NCBI RefSeq assembly: GCF_010993985.1
Contig: NZ_WINH01000001.1
Span: 206,421 to 270,420, forward strand
Origin: Paraferrimonas sp. SM1919
GTDB taxonomy: Bacteria > Pseudomonadota > Gammaproteobacteria > Enterobacterales > Shewanellaceae
Direction of reading: 5' to 3'
DNA: 64,000 nt
Position numbers and translations under genes: made by a program. Below are positions 1 through 10,162 of the stretch, in pieces (position 1 is the stretch's first letter; each line of letters opens with the position of its first letter). The notes under the pieces were generated by a model. The model saw nothing but the letters and a program-made list of their open reading frames with translations. It had not been told where the DNA came from and did not search any database.

Positions 1-201
1 TGTGACTAACGATTTTAATTCAGATTGCTTGGCTGCCATCGCCGATTGGCGGAGTTGCTGAATTTCAACTTCCTTAAAGGTTTGCAGTTCACTATGGGTT
101 TGCCAGAACAGCATTCCACAGATAAGAACTAAGGGTAATGAACAAATAATTAATAATTTACTTCTTAGAGTTAGATCTATTAATTTCATGCGATGTGCCA
201 T
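1..201 (-). CDS. N-terminal fragment of a membrane sensor (probable sCache-type chemoreceptor or histidine kinase)
   Basis: Reading leftwards from an ATG at 201, 67 codons stay open to the window edge, so the gene is cut off. The start shows a short basic stretch, one hydrophobic segment at about residues 17-33, then an amphipathic helix ending in ELKSLVT. Seen: one N-terminal membrane anchor followed by a helix typical of the start of a periplasmic sCache_2 sensor domain. Known: that layout occurs in methyl-accepting chemotaxis proteins and some sensor kinases. The signalling domain lies outside the window, so the class cannot be decided. A second in-frame ATG at 189 is an alternative start; neither has a clear Shine-Dalgarno sequence. 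Confidence 0.55.
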   Translation of the reverse strand, partial: MAHRMKLIDLTLRSKLLIICSLPLVLICGMLFWQTHSELQTFKEVEIQQLRQSAMAAKQSELKSLVT

Positions 202-317
202 GTATTAGTTTTTGCTTATAAATCAAACTACAAATAGAGTGATTTAATTTCAACAAATACCAACCATTACATTTCAATAATGAACCTAAGAAGCAACAAT
301 GTCCCGCTAACCAATAA

Positions 318-334
318 GGGAGCCCAAGGCTCCC
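318..334 (-). terminator. Hairpin terminator of the S10 peptidase gene
   Basis: Seven-base-pair stem GGGAGCC/GGCTCCC with a CAA loop just past the peptidase stop codon. The T tract on the minus strand is weak (TTATT), so termination may be partial. Confidence 0.55.
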
Positions 335-344
335 ATTAAAAAAT

Positions 345-1859
345 TTAATATTTTGCGGCTTTATCTGCCGCAGGCAATGAGTTGATGATAAATTCTCTCA
401 AATCTTGATTAGAAAGCTGTAAATCTTGATGCCGAAGATACATCATATGGCCAGAACGATACCCCTTAAAGCCGATTCTATCTTTCATCTTACCACTAGG
501 GTCTAGCTGCCACATATTGTATTTGGCATCAAAATAGTTAGTGGCGCCATCATAGTAACCCGCTTGAATAAGCACGTTTAGGTAAGGATTTTGTGCCATC
601 GCTAAACGCAGATTTTCTCCGGTATTATTATTGGTTCTATCCCAAGGGTAAACATTACCAAACATGTTGTACTTAATGTCGGTTTTAAAGCCGAGTTCTT
701 GCTGCAGATAATAGTTAATGGCTGGCGTGAATGAATGTAACCATGAAGTCAGTTCTGGCCAGTAATCAGGACGATCGCCGACTTCTTTTTTATCAATTCC
801 TAAGTAACGAGAGTCCAAACGCCCTAGGGTCTGACCTTTATCCCGCAGCAAGGCTTTCCAGAAATACTGGGTTGAAACGTCAAGGTTGGATTGCAGCACC
901 TCTTGCACGCTCAGGCCAGAGTATTTCGCCACCTGTTGTGCCACCTGCTGACGCTTTGCATCCGTTAAGCGCGTCCCTTTAGCCAGCGCTGGTAGGTACT
1001 CATCAAAGGTATAATCTTCCACCTCTTCAAGGACTTCTAACAAATCTTTGGCTTGCAGCTCCTTAGATAATGCTTTGTGATACCAAGCGGTTGCAGCAAA
1101 GTAAGGCAAACGGTTAGCCGCCTTTACCGGCCCCTCACGTTTAATGCCAATATCCGTTGGCGATACCAGTACCACACCATTTAAGTACATCCATTGACTG
1201 TTTTGCAGTTCGAGCGCCAAGCCACTGACACGGGTGGTGCCATAGCTTTCACCAATTAAAAATTTAGGTGAACGCCAACGGTTATGGCGATTAACAAAGG
1301 TGTTAATCCAAGAGGCGAGGTATTTAATATCAGCATTAACGCCAAAAAACTGTTTTTGCTGCGCCTCTTTAGCTGGCAGTTTGCCGTCTTTACCCGGTAG
1401 CACCCGTGAGTAGCCAGTATTGACTGGGTTAACAAAAACAATATCCGCCACATCTAATACTGAATATGGATTAGTTTTCACCCCATAAGGTTGCAGTGGA
1501 TAGCCCTCATCATCGATATTCAGCACTTTAGGGCCAGTGTAGGCCACATGCATCCATACCGATGCCGAACCTGGGCCGCCATTAAATGAGATTAATAATG
1601 GCCTGTTGGCATTGTCTTTGACATCGGTACGTTGATAGTAGGTGTAAAACAGGCTAGCAATGGCTTCACCTTGTTCGTTCCATACAGGTTGGGTACCAGC
1701 CTCAGCACTGTAACGTACCTTCTCACCTTTGATGGTGGTTTTATGCTCGGTGAGCACCTTAGTATCAGCAGATAAACTGATATCATGTTCTTTTGCATAG
1801 CTGTTGTCGTTGAATATCGACAGGAGCATAGTTGCCACTATTATTATTTTGGTTCGCAT
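345..1859 (-). CDS. S10 family serine carboxypeptidase-like protein, exported
   Basis: 504-residue protein with an N-terminal hydrophobic signal (about residues 5-22, possible cleavage after SYA), so probably periplasmic. Family S10 features are visible: the oxyanion-hole motif NGGPG at 94-98, nucleophile Ser205 in GESYG, Asp437 in GYYDG and His471 in SGHMMY, which complete the Ser-Asp-His triad in the usual order. Such enzymes remove C-terminal residues from peptides; the bacterial members are mostly uncharacterised, so the substrate is unknown. It is divergent from an oligopeptidase B-like gene 97 bp away. The two peptidases may act together in peptide scavenging, which is inference from adjacency only. 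Confidence 0.9.
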   Translation of the reverse strand: MRTKIIIVATMLLSIFNDNSYAKEHDISLSADTKVLTEHKTTIKGEKVRYSAEAGTQPVWNEQGEAIASLFYTYYQRTDVKDNANRPLLISFNGGPGSASVWMHVAYTGPKVLNIDDEGYPLQPYGVKTNPYSVLDVADIVFVNPVNTGYSRVLPGKDGKLPAKEAQQKQFFGVNADIKYLASWINTFVNRHNRWRSPKFLIGESYGTTRVSGLALELQNSQWMYLNGVVLVSPTDIGIKREGPVKAANRLPYFAATAWYHKALSKELQAKDLLEVLEEVEDYTFDEYLPALAKGTRLTDAKRQQVAQQVAKYSGLSVQEVLQSNLDVSTQYFWKALLRDKGQTLGRLDSRYLGIDKKEVGDRPDYWPELTSWLHSFTPAINYYLQQELGFKTDIKYNMFGNVYPWDRTNNNTGENLRLAMAQNPYLNVLIQAGYYDGATNYFDAKYNMWQLDPSGKMKDRIGFKGYRSGHMMYLRHQDLQLSNQDLREFIINSLPAADKAAKY

Positions 1860-1956
1860 TTTTTAGATTTTTCTATCTGAGTAGGTTTCACAAGACTATC
1901 AAGCAATTCAATTATTTGCTAGATTGAGGTGAACACATTTCAACCAAGGAAAGGCA

Positions 1957-4086
1957 ATGAAAAAGCTCAAACTCTCGCTAGTAGTAATGTCTATCGGGCT
2001 AAGTGCTTGCTCTGAACATAAAGTGCCGACCGACCCGCTCACGGCGCCAATAGCACAAAAGATTCCCCATAAAATGACCGCCCACGGCCATACCCGTACC
2101 GATAATTACTATTGGATGCGTGATGATGAGCGTAAAGATGCTAAAATCCTAGCACACCTGCAAGCTGAAAATAATTATGCCAAAGCGGTACTCGCGCCTA
2201 ACCAAGCCCTTGAGCAAACGCTTTATGATGAAATGATTGGCCGTCTCGAAAAAGATAAGTCATCGGTCCCCGCCTATAAAGATGGCTACTATTACTATTC
2301 ACGCTATAACGCCGACAGTGAATATCCAATTTATGCTCGTAAAAAAGGGGCTTTAGAGGCAGCAGAACAGTTACTGCTTGACGGTAATGTGATGGCCGCG
2401 GGCCATGAATACTTTGCCATTGGTGGCTATGACATTAGCCCAGATCAGCAAACCCTAGCTTACGCCACTGACACCCTATCTCGCCGCATTTATACCATTG
2501 AATTTAAAAGTCTAGATTCTGACAAAAAATACCCAGATAAACTTGAAGGCACCACCGGTCAAGTATTATGGGCTAATGACAATAAAAGCGTTTATTACAT
2601 TGTAAAAGATAAACAAACCCTGCTTGGCAACAAGGTCTATCGCCATACCTTTGGCACCGAGCAAGACGCTGACGTGTTAGTGTATGAACAAAAAGATCCA
2701 ACCTTCTACATTGGTTTAGGTCAGTCCAAAGACAACCAAGAGATTTATGTCTACCAGAATGAAACCACTAAATCTGGCATGGTGATCATTAATGCTAATA
2801 ATGTAGAGGCCGCGGTTGAAGATTTTACCCCAATTACCGAAGGTCATGAATTTAACGCACAAAAACTTGGGGATCACTACTATATCCACACTAATTTAGA
2901 CGCGACTAACTTTAAGATTGTCAAAGTGCACCAATCTGAGCGCAGCGATACCAGCAAGTGGCAGGATGTGATTGCCCATAACCCAGATGTTTATATTCAA
3001 TACTTTAATGTATTTAATAACCATCTCGTTAGGGTAGAAAAAGAGCAAGGCCTGCAAAGGGTCATCATCAGCCAACTTGATGGTTCAAATGCAAAAGAAA
3101 TTAAATTTAATGATGAGGTATTTAATGCAGGCTTAAGTACCAACTTAACCCTGGATGCCGATGCCGTTCGGGTGTATTACAGCTCACCAACCACCCCGAC
3201 CAGCATCTATGATGTTGACCTAAACAGCCTTGAGAAAACCCTTAAAAAGCAAGATAAGGTACTGGGTGAATTTACCCCAAGCGACTACATCGCCAAACGC
3301 ATTTTTATTACTGCCCGTGATGGTGCTAAAGTGCCCGTTACCATCAGTTATCGTAACGATACCTATAAACAAGATGGCAGTGCACCTTTGTATCAGTATG
3401 GTTATGGCTCTTATGGGGCCACTATGGATCCTAGCTTTGTCTCCCATCGATTAAGTTTAATGGATAGGGGCTTTATTATTGCCACCGCCCATATTCGAGG
3501 CTCGCAAATGCTGGGCCGCCCATGGTATGAAGATGGCAAAATGTTCAATAAAATTAATACCTTTAATGATTTTATTGATGTCACCAAAGGACTAACCGCA
3601 CAAAAGTATGCCAATGCCGATAAGGTTTACGCAGCAGGTGGCAGTGCCGGGGGGCTATTAATGGGGGCGGTAATTAACGATTCGCCGGAGCTTTACCACG
3701 GTGTCGCCGCCCATGTTCCTTTTGTGGATGTGGTCACCACCATGTCAGATGCTTCAATTCCTTTGACAACTGGCGAGTGGGCCGAGTGGGGTAACCCTGA
3801 AAATAAAGACTCCTACGAGTATATGCTGTCTTATTCCCCTTATGATCAAGTCAAAGCCATTGATTACCCTAACCTATTAGTCACCACCGGCTTGCACGAT
3901 TCCCAGGTGCAATACTTTGAACCTATGAAATGGGTTGCCAAACTTAGAGAGTACAAGACCGACGATAACATTTTAGTGTTTGATACCGATATGGAAGCTG
4001 GCCACGGCGGTGCCTCTGGACGCTTTAAGCGTTATCTGCAGCGTGCTCAGGAATACGCCTTCTTTATTAATTTATCTAAGCAATAA
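1957..4086 (+). CDS. Prolyl oligopeptidase family (oligopeptidase B-like) lipoprotein
   Basis: 709-residue S9A serine peptidase. The N-terminus is a lipoprotein signal with lipobox LSAC (Cys18), so an envelope-anchored form is expected, unlike cytoplasmic Escherichia coli PtrB. Residues about 40-440 form the beta-propeller and 450-709 the alpha/beta-hydrolase domain. The triad is Ser563 (GGSAGG), Asp648 (GLHDSQ) and His683 (AGHGG). YGSYG and HIRGSQ with WYEDGK resemble oligopeptidase B, which cuts short peptides after basic residues. A good ribosome site (AAGGAAAGG) precedes the ATG. Specificity is inferred from family resemblance. Confidence 0.92.
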   Translation: MKKLKLSLVVMSIGLSACSEHKVPTDPLTAPIAQKIPHKMTAHGHTRTDNYYWMRDDERKDAKILAHLQAENNYAKAVLAPNQALEQTLYDEMIGRLEKDKSSVPAYKDGYYYYSRYNADSEYPIYARKKGALEAAEQLLLDGNVMAAGHEYFAIGGYDISPDQQTLAYATDTLSRRIYTIEFKSLDSDKKYPDKLEGTTGQVLWANDNKSVYYIVKDKQTLLGNKVYRHTFGTEQDADVLVYEQKDPTFYIGLGQSKDNQEIYVYQNETTKSGMVIINANNVEAAVEDFTPITEGHEFNAQKLGDHYYIHTNLDATNFKIVKVHQSERSDTSKWQDVIAHNPDVYIQYFNVFNNHLVRVEKEQGLQRVIISQLDGSNAKEIKFNDEVFNAGLSTNLTLDADAVRVYYSSPTTPTSIYDVDLNSLEKTLKKQDKVLGEFTPSDYIAKRIFITARDGAKVPVTISYRNDTYKQDGSAPLYQYGYGSYGATMDPSFVSHRLSLMDRGFIIATAHIRGSQMLGRPWYEDGKMFNKINTFNDFIDVTKGLTAQKYANADKVYAAGGSAGGLLMGAVINDSPELYHGVAAHVPFVDVVTTMSDASIPLTTGEWAEWGNPENKDSYEYMLSYSPYDQVKAIDYPNLLVTTGLHDSQVQYFEPMKWVAKLREYKTDDNILVFDTDMEAGHGGASGRFKRYLQRAQEYAFFINLSKQ

Positions 4087-4110
4087 CTAAGAATAAGCTT
4101 TTAAATACAA

Positions 4111-4139
4111 CAAAGCCGCATTAAATGCGGCTTTGTTTT
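4111..4139 (+). terminator. Terminator of the oligopeptidase gene, possibly bidirectional
   Basis: Stem CAAAGCCGCAT/ATGCGGCTTTG followed by TTTTA on the plus strand. It lies between convergent genes, and the minus strand has only a short T-rich run after it. Confidence 0.8.
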
Positions 4140-4163
4140 AAAGGGAGAGCAAACCTCATAGGA

Positions 4164-5525
4164 CTAACTAAACACCCTTTGCGCCCATAGCCCTAAACCA
4201 TTAGCCACCGAGCCAAAGTCATCGCCACTGACAACAGGTTTATTGAGCTTGTTGGCAATAAAGTTTTTAATCGTTGGCGATTTAGCACTGCCACCTGTCA
4301 CAAATACCGTATCAGGCTCGCTGCCCGCTTGCATAAGTGCTTCGTCAATCAATTGACCAATGGCCTCAAGGTTGGCTTTGTTGGCATTCTCAAACTCACT
4401 ACTGGTATGGGTGAGTTGTAAGCCCTCATCGACAAAATCTAATGAGCTAGTGACTTGCTGCGCCTCTGATAATTGACGCTTCGACATTTCTGCCCCATAA
4501 ACCAACTGGTGGGTTTGACGCATATTAGCAAGCTTTAATAACCTTGCCAGCTTTTGCGGCTGATTGGCATCCTCTAGGGTATCTTTTAAGTTCAGCGCCG
4601 TATCTTTAGAATAGAAACGAGATTGCGCTGGAAAGTCATTAATGCTGACACCATCCCAAAATGGTTTTTGCGGCATCGGCAAGCCATTTTTTAGGGTGTC
4701 GTTCAAACCAAATTCTGGCATAAAGTTATGCAGCGCATGGTGAATATCAAAATCATTGCCGCCAACTCGCACACCACTGTGACCTAAGATCTGCTGCTGT
4801 CTATCGGCTAAATGATGAAACTGTGGCCCCATCAACACCATAGACACATCTGAGGTGCCACCACCGATGTCCACCACTAATACTTTTTCACTTTGCTGCA
4901 ATTGAGCTTCAAAACTTAGGCCGGCCGCCATAGGTTCAAATTGAAACTCAACCTGCTTAAAGCCAACATATTTGGCGGCATTGGTTAAAATGGTAAGCGC
5001 CTGAGTATTAGCGTTATCCGCATTAGCCCCTTGGAAATTAACAGGTTTGCCAATCACCACCTGCTCAATGCTCTGTCCTAAGGTGTGTTCTGCTTGAGAT
5101 TTCACTTCAAGCATCATCGCCGCAACCATATCTTCAAATGACTGAATTTGTGGCGCTTGCAAGCCGCTAGCCCCTAAAAAAGATTTGGGCGATTTAATGT
5201 AATAGCAATCATCGGATTCATCGAGGTACTCTGCTAACGCCTGTTCACCAAACAGTACCTCGGTATCATAACCATCAAGCTTTAACTCATTAAAAAAGCG
5301 GCGCGACATAGGCAGTTGAGTTTTGCGGGCTGTGGTAAAAGCTGGACCAACGCCTTTAAGCTGCAGTTGCTTATCTAACCAGGCACTTAGCATTTCTCGT
5401 CTTGGGGCAAACAAACTCGAAGGCATGTACTTGCCGTGTTCTCCCAAATTAACTAATTGTGCTTGGTTATTATTAATTACCGAAATAGCACAGTTAGAGG
5501 TGCCGTAGTCAAATCCTGCAAACAT
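4164..5525 (-). CDS. yegD: Hsp70-like actin-fold ATPase YegD
   Basis: 453-residue protein consisting essentially of the Hsp70 nucleotide-binding domain; the substrate-binding domain of DnaK is absent. Phosphate-binding loop 1 is GFDYGTSNC (4-12), phosphate-binding loop 2 is DIGGGTSDV (about 219-227), and the adenosine motif VTGGSAKSP lies near 410. Length and N-terminus fit Escherichia coli YegD, a putative chaperone of unknown client. It appears monocistronic, converging on the oligopeptidase gene and divergent from the RND operon. The family call is firm; the cellular role is not known. Confidence 0.9.
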   Translation of the reverse strand: MFAGFDYGTSNCAISVINNNQAQLVNLGEHGKYMPSSLFAPRREMLSAWLDKQLQLKGVGPAFTTARKTQLPMSRRFFNELKLDGYDTEVLFGEQALAEYLDESDDCYYIKSPKSFLGASGLQAPQIQSFEDMVAAMMLEVKSQAEHTLGQSIEQVVIGKPVNFQGANADNANTQALTILTNAAKYVGFKQVEFQFEPMAAGLSFEAQLQQSEKVLVVDIGGGTSDVSMVLMGPQFHHLADRQQQILGHSGVRVGGNDFDIHHALHNFMPEFGLNDTLKNGLPMPQKPFWDGVSINDFPAQSRFYSKDTALNLKDTLEDANQPQKLARLLKLANMRQTHQLVYGAEMSKRQLSEAQQVTSSLDFVDEGLQLTHTSSEFENANKANLEAIGQLIDEALMQAGSEPDTVFVTGGSAKSPTIKNFIANKLNKPVVSGDDFGSVANGLGLWAQRVFS

Positions 5526-5775
5526 TCAAACAATTACCGCTGAAAAAAAAGGCTGCAGAGAATACCTAATGCCAAGGCTTCATACAAACTAAAAATGTTT
5601 AAGTTGCCTCATCGCTTCACATTCATTTACAAATAAAAGTCTAACATGAGTGCATTTAACTAGTTGTATTAAGGACTTATGGATTACAATCCTAGTATGT
5701 TTTATAAGGTGATTCCCAACCAATTTACTTAACAGTGGAACTTTTATCACCTACAGTCTTTGACAAGGAACCACA

Positions 5776-6912
5776 ATGCCAATCATCATTAGACGCTTGA
5801 TGCCTTTGGGTATCATAATCGTATTTGGTTTATTAGCTTTTATACTCATCGCGACCAAGAAAGAGCCTGAGAAAAAGCCTATTGAGCAACAAATCCCCAA
5901 TATTGCCGTTTTGTCTAATCAGGCGACAAATGTGCAGTTGTATATTAATTCCTATGGTCTAGTTGAGCCCAAAAACCAGTCGCAATTGGTGGCTCAGGTC
6001 AGCGGTCGCATTACGAAAATTACTGATGATTTTGTTGCAGGCGCCTATGTAAAAAAAGGCACCTTGCTGGCGCAGATTGAAGATGCAGATTATCTGACCG
6101 AATTACATCAAGCTGAGGCCAGCTATGCCCAAGCGCTAGCTGCACTAGAGCAAGAAGAAGCCGAAGGCCAAGTCGCCCTATCAAACTGGCAAGGGGTGAC
6201 CTCGCAAACCCCAACGGCATTAGCACTGCGTAAACCGCAATTAAAGAAAGAACAAGCCAATGTCCGTTTTCAAAAGGCCGCCGTTGACCGTGCCCAGCGT
6301 AATCTTGAGCGTACCAAAATACGTGCGCCCTACTCTGGCTTTGTCAAACAGCGGGATATTGACCTAGGGCAGTTTGTAAGTACTGGCGTTAAATTAGGTC
6401 ACATTCTAAATTCTGAAGTCGCTGAAATCCGCCTTCCGGTTACCCCGATTGAACTTGCTAGTATTGGCGACCTTAGTCGCAACCAAATTGTTGCCAGCTT
6501 AATTGATAAAAATGTTCCAAACAGCCCTATTTGGCAAGCTAAGCTGATGCGCAGCGAGAGAATTATCGACAACAACTCTCGCATGGTTTATGTGGTTGCG
6601 CAAATTAACGACCCTTACCAACTCGATAATCAGCCTGCTGCCCCCCTAAGATTTGGCACTTTCGTTACCGCCAAAATTAAAGCCAATGTACTAGAGAATG
6701 TGGTGACCGTGCCTCACTATAGTGTTCGCAACAATAAAATTGCCCAAGTGGTTGATAATAAGATTACTTTTCATAATGTAGAGCCTATCTACAGCGACTC
6801 TGATTGGGTCTATCTCGATGCTAATGCACTATTAGATGCGCCAATTGCGCAAACCTATTTAGACAGCTTCCGCCAAGACCAGCAAGTCAATGCTATCGCG
6901 GTAGGAGAGTAA
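5776..6912 (+). CDS. RND efflux membrane fusion (periplasmic adaptor) protein
   Basis: 378 residues with one N-terminal membrane anchor (about 8-26), the first half of a lipoyl domain (about 65-105), an alpha-helical hairpin rich in Gln, Ala and Glu (about 110-175), the second lipoyl half (TKIRAPYSGFV near 183), and a beta-barrel region. This is the HlyD/AcrA adaptor plan. The adaptor links the inner-membrane RND pump to an outer-membrane channel. It is followed after 4 bp by the pump gene, so the two form an operon. No TolC-type gene is adjacent, so the channel must be encoded elsewhere. The substrate cannot be read from the sequence. A ribosome site AAGGAAC precedes the ATG. Confidence 0.93.
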   Translation: MPIIIRRLMPLGIIIVFGLLAFILIATKKEPEKKPIEQQIPNIAVLSNQATNVQLYINSYGLVEPKNQSQLVAQVSGRITKITDDFVAGAYVKKGTLLAQIEDADYLTELHQAEASYAQALAALEQEEAEGQVALSNWQGVTSQTPTALALRKPQLKKEQANVRFQKAAVDRAQRNLERTKIRAPYSGFVKQRDIDLGQFVSTGVKLGHILNSEVAEIRLPVTPIELASIGDLSRNQIVASLIDKNVPNSPIWQAKLMRSERIIDNNSRMVYVVAQINDPYQLDNQPAAPLRFGTFVTAKIKANVLENVVTVPHYSVRNNKIAQVVDNKITFHNVEPIYSDSDWVYLDANALLDAPIAQTYLDSFRQDQQVNAIAVGE

Positions 6913-6916
6913 GTCG

Positions 6917-9900
6917 ATGTCAGAAAATCGTCAAAAAGGCATTATCAGTTGGTTTGCCCACAACAACGTGGCGGCAAACTTATTGATGATTGCATTAGTG
7001 ATTGGTGGAATTATTTCTGCTTTTCTTATTAATAAAGAACTGTTTCCTGGTTTTAATCTAAACCAAGTGCATGTCACCATTGCTTATCCTGGTGCCGCAC
7101 CAGAGGAAATTGAGCAAGGGATATCCATTAAAGTTGAAGAGGCCATCAAAGATATTGATGGCATCAAGCGAATTACCACCCGCTCCTCAGAGGGCATGTC
7201 GATGACTATCATCGAAGTGGTGAGTGATTACGATCCTAAAACCGTCCTCGATGAAGCTAAAATTCGTATTGATGGTATTGCCACCTTCCCTGATAACTCT
7301 GAAAAGCCCAACATCTACCAAGTAAAGCCAGAAAGTCCAGTGTTATGGGTATCGATATATGGTGACCTTGATCGTACTCAGGCCAAAGAGTTGGCTAAAG
7401 ATATTCGCGATGAATTAACCCAGCTACCAGGACTGACTAAAGCTAAGTTGGTGGGTACTCGCGCCTATCAAATGGCTATTGAGGTATCAGAGGATAAGCT
7501 AAAAGAATATCAACTGACCTTTGATCAAATTGCCAACGCAGTACGCAACTCTTCACTGGATTTACCCGGTGGTTCAATTAAGGCTGAAAACGGCGATATT
7601 CTGCTTAGAACCAAAGCCCAGGCTTATGTGGGCAGCGATTTTGAACAGCTGGTTATCAAAACCACTCCAGAAGGCTCACGCATCTATTTAAGTGATGTCG
7701 CCACGGTTATTGATGGTTTTGAAGAGCGCCTAAGCTACCTAAGGTTTAATGGTAAACCGGCGACCATGATCAACGTCACTTCGACCAAAGACCAAAATGC
7801 CCTCAAAATTTCCCAAGAAATAACCAAATACTTAGACGAAAAGCGTAAAACCCTACCTGCGGGGGTATATGTAGATACCTGGGGCGATGCCACCCATTAC
7901 CTAGATGGCCGCTTAAGCCTAATGCTTAACAATATGTTAGTGGGCATTCTATTGGTATTTATTATTCTGGCGTTATTCCTACATATAAAACTGGCCTTCT
8001 GGGTGATGGTGGGGATCCCAGTGTGTTTCCTGGGAGCCTTGTTTGTTATGCCCCTTGACGGCGTAGGACTCACCATTAACATGCTGACCTTGTTTGCCTT
8101 TATTTTGGTACTAGGGATTGTGGTCGATGACGCGATTGTCATTGGTGAAAGTGCCTATAGTTCCATCGAAAAAAATGGTCACTCTATCGATGCAGTGATT
8201 AAAGGAACCAACAAAGTCGCCATGACCGCGACCTTTGGTGTACTCACCACTGTGGCTGCCTTTGTTCCAATGTTGTTAGTGCCTGGGATCACCGCAGAGT
8301 TATGGAAATCGATCGGCTTGGTGGTGGTGCTGTGTCTGCTGTTCTCATTAGTGGAATCTAAGTGGATTCTGCCAGCGCATTTAGCCCATATGAGGGTATC
8401 TAACAAGCCATCAAGCAATCCATTTGTGATTGCCAAAGCCAACTTTAACGCCAAGGTAAATCATTTTATTGATACCAAGTACCGCAATTTTATTGGCATG
8501 TGTCTGCGCAATAAATTCAGTGTATTAAGCACCTTTATTGGGGTAATGGTTTTAGCCATTGCGTTAGTGGTCAGCGGCCATGTGCGTTTCTTATTCAATC
8601 CAGAGTTCCCCCAAGACTTCTTGCAGGTGAATCTCGAAATGGAAGAAGGCACCTCGGATCAAGTCACCAAAGAAGCCTTGCTAAAAATTGAACAAGCGCT
8701 CTTGGTAACCGATGAAAAGCTATCTAAGGGTGAAGCCCAACCGGTGATTAAGCACTATTTTGTAGCACTAAATTCGGCTACTTCAGCTGTAATAGTTGCC
8801 GAGCTTTCAAAGGCCGAAGATAGGCTTGCCACCTCTGATGTGATCACCAATGAATGGCGTGATGCTATTCCTAAGATTGCCCAGGTTAAAAAGCTGCAAT
8901 TCCCATCCACTAACAATGGTGGCTTTGCTGATATTTCTTTGCGCTTAGCCTCTGATAATCTTGAGCAGTTAGCTATGGCCCGTCAAGACTTAAGGGAAGC
9001 GCTCAATAGCTATGAGGGGGTGTATGATATTAACGATGACTTCTCAAGTGGCTCCCAAGAAATCAAGGTGGATTTAAAACCTGAGGGTGAAGCCTTAGGT
9101 TTAACCATGAACGACCTTGCCCAACAGGTGCGTTGGGGATTTTATGGTTTTGAAGCACAACGTATTTTACGCAACAAAGAAGAGATCAAAGTACTGGTGC
9201 GCTACCCGAAAGAGCAGCGTCAAACCATAGGCCATCTTGAAAATATGCGTATTCGCACTAAAAACGGCGGAATTGTGCCATTTAATCAAGTGGCCACTTA
9301 CAAGCTGGATAAATCTTACGCCACCATCACCCGTGTTGATGGCGAACGTGCACTGAAGATTGATGCTAACGTTGATAAGGCATTAGTGGACCCATCGACC
9401 ATATCGCGCAACATCATGCAAACTGACTTGCCAAAGATTTTAGCGAAATACCCGCAGGTTAAGAGCGATCTTGATGGTGCTAGTGCCGATGAAGTGGATT
9501 CATTAAAGAGCCTAGCAATGGGCGCGTTCTTCTCGTTGTTGGTGATTTACGCCCTTATGGCGGTTCCGCTTAAGAGCTACGGCCAGCCGCTAATTATTAT
9601 GTCGGTCATTCCGTTTGGCTTAATTGGCGCGGTAGTGGGCCACTTAATCGTCGGAATTTCCTTAAACGTATTAAGTTTAATGGGTATCGTTGCCTTAGCC
9701 GGGGTGGTAGTGAATGATTCATTAATTCTGGTGGACTTTGTCAACAAAGCCCGAGCCCAGGGTTTAAGCATCAAAGAAGCGGCCATCGAAGCTGGCTGTC
9801 AGCGCTTTAGGGCGATTTTATTGACCTCACTGACCACCTTCTTCGGCTTAGTACCGGTGATCCTGGAGACTTCTTTACAAGCCCAAGCGGTGATACCTAT

Positions 9901-10039
9901 GGCCACCTCATTAGGCTTTGGCATTGTCTTTGCTACGGTAGTGACCTTGATTCTGGTGCCGGTGTTGTACGCCATCTTGGCGGATTTTCTCAGAGGTTAC
10001 AGAAAATTGATCAATTGGTGGTGGCAGCCACAATCATAG
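6917..10039 (+). CDS. RND efflux pump, inner-membrane permease
   Basis: 1040-residue proton-driven exporter of the AcrB/MexB superfamily with two repeats, each of one membrane segment, a large periplasmic loop and five more membrane segments. TM1 is at about 22-38. The proton-relay motif in TM4 is visible as GIVVDDAIVIGES (about 398-410), with the paired Asp residues that are essential in AcrB. The second repeat carries VVNDSLILVDF near 930. It probably pumps drugs, bile-salt-like or lipophilic compounds, but the subfamily is closer to the broad multidrug/AcrB-like group than to metal CusA pumps, since no Met-rich export motif is evident. The ribosome site GGAGAG overlaps the end of the adaptor gene, consistent with translational coupling. 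Confidence 0.93.
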   Translation: MSENRQKGIISWFAHNNVAANLLMIALVIGGIISAFLINKELFPGFNLNQVHVTIAYPGAAPEEIEQGISIKVEEAIKDIDGIKRITTRSSEGMSMTIIEVVSDYDPKTVLDEAKIRIDGIATFPDNSEKPNIYQVKPESPVLWVSIYGDLDRTQAKELAKDIRDELTQLPGLTKAKLVGTRAYQMAIEVSEDKLKEYQLTFDQIANAVRNSSLDLPGGSIKAENGDILLRTKAQAYVGSDFEQLVIKTTPEGSRIYLSDVATVIDGFEERLSYLRFNGKPATMINVTSTKDQNALKISQEITKYLDEKRKTLPAGVYVDTWGDATHYLDGRLSLMLNNMLVGILLVFIILALFLHIKLAFWVMVGIPVCFLGALFVMPLDGVGLTINMLTLFAFILVLGIVVDDAIVIGESAYSSIEKNGHSIDAVIKGTNKVAMTATFGVLTTVAAFVPMLLVPGITAELWKSIGLVVVLCLLFSLVESKWILPAHLAHMRVSNKPSSNPFVIAKANFNAKVNHFIDTKYRNFIGMCLRNKFSVLSTFIGVMVLAIALVVSGHVRFLFNPEFPQDFLQVNLEMEEGTSDQVTKEALLKIEQALLVTDEKLSKGEAQPVIKHYFVALNSATSAVIVAELSKAEDRLATSDVITNEWRDAIPKIAQVKKLQFPSTNNGGFADISLRLASDNLEQLAMARQDLREALNSYEGVYDINDDFSSGSQEIKVDLKPEGEALGLTMNDLAQQVRWGFYGFEAQRILRNKEEIKVLVRYPKEQRQTIGHLENMRIRTKNGGIVPFNQVATYKLDKSYATITRVDGERALKIDANVDKALVDPSTISRNIMQTDLPKILAKYPQVKSDLDGASADEVDSLKSLAMGAFFSLLVIYALMAVPLKSYGQPLIIMSVIPFGLIGAVVGHLIVGISLNVLSLMGIVALAGVVVNDSLILVDFVNKARAQGLSIKEAAIEAGCQRFRAILLTSLTTFFGLVPVILETSLQAQAVIPMATSLGFGIVFATVVTLILVPVLYAILADFLRGYRKLINWWWQPQS

Positions 10040-10058
10040 TAAACAAAAATCTTTTTTG

Positions 10059-10092
10059 AAGGCCAGTCCACATAGGTGTACTGGCCTTTTTT
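10059..10092 (+). terminator. Terminator of the RND operon
   Basis: Nine-base-pair stem AAGGCCAGT/ACTGGCCTT followed by a run of T, 20 bp past the pump stop codon. Confidence 0.88.
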
Positions 10093-10162
10093 ACATAGAC
10101 CTTTATTATCAGCTTAAAAAAAACTACCCTTACCCTATTATTAACTATTATAAAGAACCGCT